A stretch of DNA of 11,463 nucleotides from an uncultured Bacillaceae bacterium (GTDB lineage Bacteria > Bacillota > Bacilli > Bacillales > Caldibacillaceae), in NCBI GenBank assembly GCA_937934645.1, contig CALGYZ010000057.1, positions 1 to 11,463 of the forward strand, written 5' to 3'. Made by a program: the position numbers and the translations under genes. The number at the start of each line of letters is the position of its first letter. Position 1 is the first letter of the stretch. Shown one piece after another: positions 6,855 through 11,463 of this stretch. Below the pieces are notes generated by a model. That model was not told the origin of the DNA. It ran no database searches and was given only the letters and a program-made list of their open reading frames with translations.

Positions 6855-9215
6855 ATGTTACAGGCGAAAACCCGCTGGGTCGTCCGGGAAACCGACCATA
6901 AAAAAGCGGAAAAGTTGGTTGAAGAGTTAAATATTACACCTCTGGTCGCAAATCTTTTAGTCAATCGGAATATCGACACCGTTGAAAGCGCAGAGCGTTT
7001 TTTATTTTTTAAACAGGACTTTTACGATCCATTTCTGCTCAATGACATGGATCGTTGTGTTGAACGGATATTCCAGGCAATCAGAAACAATGAACGGATT
7101 GTCATATATGGGGACTATGATGCCGATGGTGTTTGCAGTACATATATTTTGTTAGAAACCTTGCATCAACTGGGTGCCGATTGCGATTATTATATTCCGA
7201 ACCGTTTTAAAGAAGGGTATGGTCCGAATGAAGAAGCGTTCCGGCGGTTGAGAGAAGAAGGGTTTCATTTAATTATAACCGTCGACAACGGAATTTCTGC
7301 TCTACATGAAGCAAAAGTAGCGAAAGAGATCGGAATCGACTTGATCGTGACGGATCATCATGAACCCGGACCAGAACTACCGGACTGTCTCGCTGTTATT
7401 CATCCGAAAAGAAAAGATTCACAATATCCTTTCCGGGATTTGGCGGGTGCCGGGGTTGCATTTAAAGTAGCAACCGCTTTACTGGGAAAGCCTCCTGTTG
7501 AGCTGCTTCCCTTTGCTGCGATCGGTACAATTGCCGATCTCGTTCCTCTGCATGATGAAAACCGCTTAATTGTTAAAAAAGGTTTACCATATATAAAAAC
7601 GACTGAACATATCGGTTTACAAGCTTTGTTGGATGCTTCCGGTATAGAAGCACGTCAAGCGGATGAAGACTCCGTAGCCTTTGGGCTTGCCCCCCGCATC
7701 AATGCTCCCGGCCGGTTGGAACATGCAGGAATTGTTGTGGATTTATTTTTGTCCGGAAACAGGGTAAAAGCACAGGAAATAGCCGGCGAGATCAATGAGT
7801 ATAATATCGAAAGACAAAAACTCGTAGATGATATTTATAACGAAGCGGTGGAAGAGATTAACAAATTTTTTGATGCGGAACAGGACCGGGTTATCTTGAT
7901 TGGTAAAGAGCATTGGCACCCGGGTGTGATTGGAATCGTTGCCTCTCGTCTAGTGGAGAAATTTTACCGTCCGGTAATAGTTTTCTCCTATGAGTCTTCA
8001 CAGGGATTGGCAAAAGGTTCCGCACGCAGTATCCCAAAGTTCAATATATATGAGAATTTATTTTTATGCAGGGATATACTTCCACATTTTGGCGGTCATC
8101 CGATGGCTGCCGGTTTGACACTCGAAGTCAGTGATGTAGATTTATTAAGGGAAAGATTAAATAAATTGGCACACGAGCAGCTTACGGAAGAAGACTTAAT
8201 TCCGCGCACGGAGATTGACAGTGTCGTTTCCCTCGATGAAATCAGCATCAAGTCCATTGAAGAGGTACAAATGTTGGCGCCATTTGGTGAGGGAAACCCG
8301 AAGCCGAAAGTTTTAATTAAAGATGTTTATTTTCCCCATATCCGCAAAGTCGGAGCGGATTCAACCCATTTAAAAGTGACGATGGAAGAAGATGATCGCA
8401 CCCTTGATGGTATCGGTTTCCGGCTGGGGGAAGTAGCTGATCATATTACCCCGTATTCCCCCGTTTCCGTTGTCGGGGAAGTAGAGATCAATGAGTGGAA
8501 CAATATCCGCAAGCCGCAAATTATTCTAAAAGATCTTGCGGTGGACGAGTGGCAGCTGTTTGATTACCGGGGAAACCGGCAAATTTATGATTGGATTCGA
8601 CAAGTACCGGAAGAAAACCGTAAATTAGTTGTTTTTAACGAAAGAACGCTGGAAATGCTGCAACCGGCCTCCGGTTTGTACCAGTTTGAACCGGTTTTTT
8701 CTGAAGATGATGCAGCTTCCTGTGAGCTGGATCAAATGAATGTTGTTTTGGTCGATTTTCCAAAATCCCGCGGACAATTGGAAAAATTATTATATGGAAA
8801 AAATGTGTCACGGATTTATGCTCATTTTTATCTAGAAAATTCCGAATTGCTCAGTTCAATGCCAACAAGAGATCATTTTATATGGTACTATGCATTTCTG
8901 CGCAAAAAAGGCGTATATGATTTGAAAAGATATGGGAAAGATTTGGCCAGATATAAGGGCTGGACATTTCAAACAATAAAGTTTATGACAACAGTGTTTT
9001 TCGAACTGAATTTTGTTAAAATGAATAATGGTGTTCTGACCATTGTTGAAAATCCGGCCAAACGTAAACTGACCGAATCGAAAACTTATCAGCGCCGGCA
9101 GGAAATGGTCGAGCTTGAAAAAGAACTGCTTTTTTCGTCATATAAACAACTAAAGGAAAATTTAGACCGTTATATCGGGACAGGTAATCTTGAGGAGGAA
9201 AAATTATGGATTTAA
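6855..9215 (+). CDS. recJ: Single-stranded-DNA-specific 5'-3' exonuclease RecJ
   Basis: This 786-residue protein equals the length I recall for B. subtilis RecJ. RecJ is a cytoplasmic, metal-dependent 5'-3' exonuclease for single-stranded DNA, used in recombinational repair, mismatch repair and rescue of stalled forks. DHH-family motifs are in order: YGDYDADG (85-92), VDNG (143-146) and TDHHE (166-170). HPGVIGIVASRL (355-366) and GSARS (388-392) lie between these and the DHHA1 motif GGHPMAAG (413-420). APFGEGNPKP (475-484) leads into the OB-fold-like part. The last 220 or so residues are the C-terminal extension seen in Firmicute RecJ, ending in a charged helical tail. All metal-binding Asp and His positions I can identify are intact. 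The gene has its own sigma A promoter and overlaps apt by 10 bases, so the two are co-transcribed and probably translationally coupled. Confidence 0.96.
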   Translation: MLQAKTRWVVRETDHKKAEKLVEELNITPLVANLLVNRNIDTVESAERFLFFKQDFYDPFLLNDMDRCVERIFQAIRNNERIVIYGDYDADGVCSTYILLETLHQLGADCDYYIPNRFKEGYGPNEEAFRRLREEGFHLIITVDNGISALHEAKVAKEIGIDLIVTDHHEPGPELPDCLAVIHPKRKDSQYPFRDLAGAGVAFKVATALLGKPPVELLPFAAIGTIADLVPLHDENRLIVKKGLPYIKTTEHIGLQALLDASGIEARQADEDSVAFGLAPRINAPGRLEHAGIVVDLFLSGNRVKAQEIAGEINEYNIERQKLVDDIYNEAVEEINKFFDAEQDRVILIGKEHWHPGVIGIVASRLVEKFYRPVIVFSYESSQGLAKGSARSIPKFNIYENLFLCRDILPHFGGHPMAAGLTLEVSDVDLLRERLNKLAHEQLTEEDLIPRTEIDSVVSLDEISIKSIEEVQMLAPFGEGNPKPKVLIKDVYFPHIRKVGADSTHLKVTMEEDDRTLDGIGFRLGEVADHITPYSPVSVVGEVEINEWNNIRKPQIILKDLAVDEWQLFDYRGNRQIYDWIRQVPEENRKLVVFNERTLEMLQPASGLYQFEPVFSEDDAASCELDQMNVVLVDFPKSRGQLEKLLYGKNVSRIYAHFYLENSELLSSMPTRDHFIWYYAFLRKKGVYDLKRYGKDLARYKGWTFQTIKFMTTVFFELNFVKMNNGVLTIVENPAKRKLTESKTYQRRQEMVELEKELLFSSYKQLKENLDRYIGTGNLEEEKLWI

Positions 9216-9718
9216 AAGAGCATATAGCGATTGTGGAAGATTGGCCGACCCCGGGTATCAGTTTCAAAGATATAACCCCTTTAATGGCCAACGGAGATGC
9301 GTTCAAGTATGCAACAGATCAAATCGTTGAATATGCGAAAGAAAAGAAAATTGATGTTGTCGTGGGCCCGGAAGCCCGGGGATTTATCATCGGCTGTCCG
9401 GTAGCATATGCCCTGGGGGTCGGTTTCGTACCGGTCCGGAAAAAAGGCAAGCTTCCAAGGGAAACGATTGAAATGAAGTACGGATTGGAATACGGCAAGG
9501 ATGTACTTGCCATTCATAAAGATGCCATTAAGCCCGGTCAACGGGTATTAATTATTGATGACTTACTGGCAACGGGAGGTACAATTGAAGCTACCCGAAA
9601 ACTGGTGGAAGAGCTGGGCGGCGTTGTCGTCGGAGCTGCTTTTCTCGTGGAATTGACCTACTTGGATGGCCGGAATAAATTACGGGACATCGATTTAAAA
9701 ACTTTGGTACAATATTAA
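9206..9718 (+). CDS. apt: Adenine phosphoribosyltransferase
   Basis: This 170-residue cytoplasmic enzyme joins adenine to 5-phosphoribosyl-1-pyrophosphate to give AMP and pyrophosphate, the adenine salvage step. The length is that of B. subtilis Apt. Family features include PTPGISFKDITPL (15-27), the conserved GPEARGFIIG (54-63), the flexible-loop region VRKKGKLPRETI (77-88) and the PRPP-binding motif VLIIDDLLATGGT (114-126). The ATG at 9206 lies inside the end of recJ, with its ribosome site GAGGAGG (9192-9198) also within recJ, so translation is probably coupled. A weak hairpin follows the stop. RecJ and Apt share no pathway; the pairing is conserved synteny. Apt next to relA is suggestive because both act on purine nucleotide pools. 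Confidence 0.97.
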   Translation: MDLKEHIAIVEDWPTPGISFKDITPLMANGDAFKYATDQIVEYAKEKKIDVVVGPEARGFIIGCPVAYALGVGFVPVRKKGKLPRETIEMKYGLEYGKDVLAIHKDAIKPGQRVLIIDDLLATGGTIEATRKLVEELGGVVVGAAFLVELTYLDGRNKLRDIDLKTLVQY

Positions 9719-9732
9719 TAAATACAAAAAAC

Positions 9733-9758
9733 CGGCTTGGCTTCCATTTGCCAAGCTG
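9733..9758 (+). terminator. Probable weak terminator after apt
   Basis: GCTTGGC (9735-9741) pairs with GCCAAGC (9750-9756) around an eight-base loop; the outer bases add a G-T and a C-G pair. The stem follows an A-run and is followed only by a broken T-stretch (TTCATTTATT), so some readthrough into relA is likely. Confidence 0.5.
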
Positions 9759-9819
9759 TTCATTTATTAGAAGAATAAAAACAATTGAAAAAGCCCGTGA
9801 AATATTTTTTATTAAGCAA

Positions 9820-9842
9820 ACCAGCGGGTATAAAGAGCTGGT
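9820..9842 (+). other. Small hairpin in the apt-relA gap
   Basis: ACCAGC (9820-9825) and GCTGGT (9837-9842) form a six-base-pair stem with an 11-base loop. It has no T-run and lies upstream of the candidate relA -10, so it would be in the transcript only when apt reads through. Its role is unknown and it may be chance. Confidence 0.25.
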
Positions 9843-9867
9843 ACATCAAAAAACTTTACTTTTTAGA

Positions 9868-9896
9868 TGTTTTCATGAATAATTAAAATTTATAAT
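9868..9896 (+). promoter_or_regulatory. Candidate sigma A promoter of relA with perfect -10 and poor -35
   Basis: TATAAT at 9891-9896 is a consensus -10. At 17 bases upstream the -35 would be TGTTTT (9868-9873), a poor match to TTGACA, and there is no TG extension before the -10. The predicted start near 9903 would give a leader of about 47 bases before the relA start. A weak -35 may mean an activator, a low-level promoter, or a false match in AT-rich sequence. Confidence 0.4.
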
Positions 9897-9949
9897 AGAT
9901 TTCGGCTGTCAAAGGAATGATCAGATGCATTTTACCAAAGGTGATTATG

Positions 9950-11463
9950 ATGAGTTCAGATCGAACAATTACAATAGACGAATGTATGGAAAAAGTAAGT
10001 AGATACTTGAACGAGGAACATGTGGCGCTCGTCAGGCAGGCGTATGAATTCGCCGAAAAGGCCCATCATAATCAAATCCGGAAATCGGGCGAACCATATA
10101 TCATTCACCCGATTCAAGTAGCAGGGATTTTGGCGGATTTAAGGATGGATCCGGCGACGATCGCAGCAGGCTTTTTGCATGACGTTGTAGAAGATACTGA
10201 TATTACGCTCGAGGAGATCAAAGAAGAGTTCGGAGAAGAAATCGCGATGCTTGTAGACGGTGTGACGAAACTCGGAAAAATAAAATATAAGTCACACCAG
10301 GAGCAGCAGGCCGAAAACCATCGGAAAATGTTCGTTTCCATGGCGAAAGATATCCGGGTCATATTAATTAAATTTTCCGACCGTCTGCATAATATGCGTA
10401 CCTTAAAACATTTGCCGGCGGAAAAACAGCGGAGAATTGCCAATGAAACTTTGGAAATTTTTGCTCCCCTTGCCCATAGACTGGGAATTTCAAAAATTAA
10501 ATGGGAACTGGAGGATATTGCCCTCCGTTATTTAAATCCGCAGCAATATTACCGCATCGTCAATTTAATGAAACGGAAACGTGCAGAAAGAGAGCAATAT
10601 ATTCACGAAGTAATCAAAGAAATCCGTAAAAGACTCGATGAAGTTTCAATTGAAGCGGAAATTACCGGACGGCCGAAACATATTTACAGCATTTACCGGA
10701 AAATGGTCCACCAAAATAAACAATTCAACGAAATATACGATTTGCTGGCTGTCCGGATTATTGTTAACAGTATAAAAGATTGTTATGCCGTCCTGGGAAT
10801 TATTCATACATGCTGGAAACCGATGCCGGGCCGTTTTAAAGATTACATTGCCATGCCGAAACAAAATTTATATCAATCATTGCACACGACCGTGATCGGT
10901 CCCAAGGGAGAACCTTTGGAAGTTCAAATCCGCACTTTTGAGATGCATAAAATTGCTGAATATGGTATAGCGGCCCACTGGGCATATAAAGAAGGGAAGA
11001 AAGTGAATCCGCGGGATAAATTTGAGAAAAAGCTGACCTGGTTCCGGGAAATATTGGAATTCCAAAACGAATCTTCCAACGCTGAAGAGTTTATGGAATC
11101 CCTTAAAGTTGATTTGTTTTCCGACATGGTTTATGTATTTACCCCGAAAGGTGATGTCATCGAATTACCCGCGGGTTCAGTCCCGATTGACTTTGCTTAC
11201 AGAATTCATACGGAAATCGGAAACAAAACAATCGGTGCCAAAGTAAATAATAAAATGGTCCCGCTTGATTATAAATTAAAAACCGGTGATATTGTAGAAA
11301 TATTGACCTCCAAACATTCATACGGACCAAGCCGGGACTGGCTCAAACTCTGCCAGTCGAACCAGGCGAAAAATAAAATTAAACAGTTTTTTAAACGCCA
11401 GCTGAAGGAAGAAAATATCAACAGAGGAAAAGAACTGATCGAAAAAGAATTGCGGAATTTAGA
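9950..11463 (+). CDS. relA: Bifunctional (p)ppGpp synthetase/hydrolase, RelA/SpoT (Rel) family (3' end outside window)
   Basis: The frame is open from 9950 to the right edge, giving 504 of about 730 expected residues. Rel makes (p)ppGpp from ATP and GTP/GDP on starved ribosomes and also degrades it, setting the stringent response. The hydrolase HD domain shows HP (53-54), the HD pair in FLHDVVEDT (75-83) and FSDRLHNMRTL (142-152). The synthetase domain shows GRPKHIYSIYRKM (240-252), EIYDLLAVRI (261-270), GRFKDYIAMPK (294-304) and EVQIRT (324-329), whose Glu324 is the expected catalytic residue. The RFKD charge pattern is that of bifunctional Rel enzymes, not the synthesis-only E. coli RelA type. 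The TGS domain begins near 390 (VYVFTPKGDVIELP). The helical, zinc-finger and ACT regions are outside. ATG 9950 is preferred because AGG at 9939-9941 is eight bases away; ATG 9947 is also possible. Confidence 0.95.
   Translation, partial: MSSDRTITIDECMEKVSRYLNEEHVALVRQAYEFAEKAHHNQIRKSGEPYIIHPIQVAGILADLRMDPATIAAGFLHDVVEDTDITLEEIKEEFGEEIAMLVDGVTKLGKIKYKSHQEQQAENHRKMFVSMAKDIRVILIKFSDRLHNMRTLKHLPAEKQRRIANETLEIFAPLAHRLGISKIKWELEDIALRYLNPQQYYRIVNLMKRKRAEREQYIHEVIKEIRKRLDEVSIEAEITGRPKHIYSIYRKMVHQNKQFNEIYDLLAVRIIVNSIKDCYAVLGIIHTCWKPMPGRFKDYIAMPKQNLYQSLHTTVIGPKGEPLEVQIRTFEMHKIAEYGIAAHWAYKEGKKVNPRDKFEKKLTWFREILEFQNESSNAEEFMESLKVDLFSDMVYVFTPKGDVIELPAGSVPIDFAYRIHTEIGNKTIGAKVNNKMVPLDYKLKTGDIVEILTSKHSYGPSRDWLKLCQSNQAKNKIKQFFKRQLKEENINRGKELIEKELRNL

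Noticed and set aside
9774..9860. Possible T-box or other riboswitch before relA
   Set aside because: No T-box sequence (AGGGTGGNACCGCG type), specifier stem or terminator/antiterminator pair is present; only one short hairpin is seen.
1..11463. CRISPR arrays, insertion sequences, tRNA or rRNA genes, toxin-antitoxin or defence genes
   Set aside because: No direct repeat arrays, transposase motifs, RNA gene signatures or defence families were seen on either strand; nearly all sequence is explained by conserved genes.

Overview
The window looks like ordinary chromosome from a low-to-mid GC, spore-forming Firmicute of the Bacillaceae. It carries a SpoVB-type sporulation flippase, a ComN-type regulator, a fused SecDF, and the run recJ-apt-relA. 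From memory, the order yrzE, yrbG, spoVB, comN, secDF, recJ, apt, relA matches the Bacillus subtilis 168 chromosome. Strong GGAGG-type ribosome sites and frequent CCGG/CCG codons fit a Bacillus-like, perhaps thermotolerant, host, but the species cannot be named from this sequence.

Left edge (1-1144): the C-terminal part of an HpaB-type flavin-dependent aromatic monooxygenase is followed 16 bases later by its probable flavin reductase partner. A perfect 14-bp hairpin terminator closes the pair. This catabolic or accessory pair is the only part that does not belong to the conserved housekeeping block.

Middle left (1158-3981): a small four-helix membrane protein (TIGR04086/YrzE type, minus strand) is divergent from a DUF421 membrane protein (YrbG/YetF type, plus strand). 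The DUF421 gene converges on spoVB (minus strand), with a terminator hairpin between them. A candidate forespore (sigma F/G) promoter lies in front of the DUF421 gene.

Middle right (4084-6782): comN and secDF run together on the plus strand and end at a 12-bp hairpin terminator. A 7-bp inverted repeat lies just ahead of the secDF ribosome site.

Right side (6800-11463): a near-consensus sigma A promoter drives recJ, whose end overlaps the start of apt by 10 bases. A 231-base gap then leads to relA, a bifunctional (p)ppGpp synthetase/hydrolase cut by the window edge after 504 codons. The genes cover protein export, DNA repair, purine salvage, the stringent response and spore cortex formation. 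They are neighbours by conserved synteny rather than members of one pathway, apart from the shared purine nucleotide theme of apt and relA. I found no sign of a new defence, mobile or RNA-based system; the second-look items are mainly regulatory.
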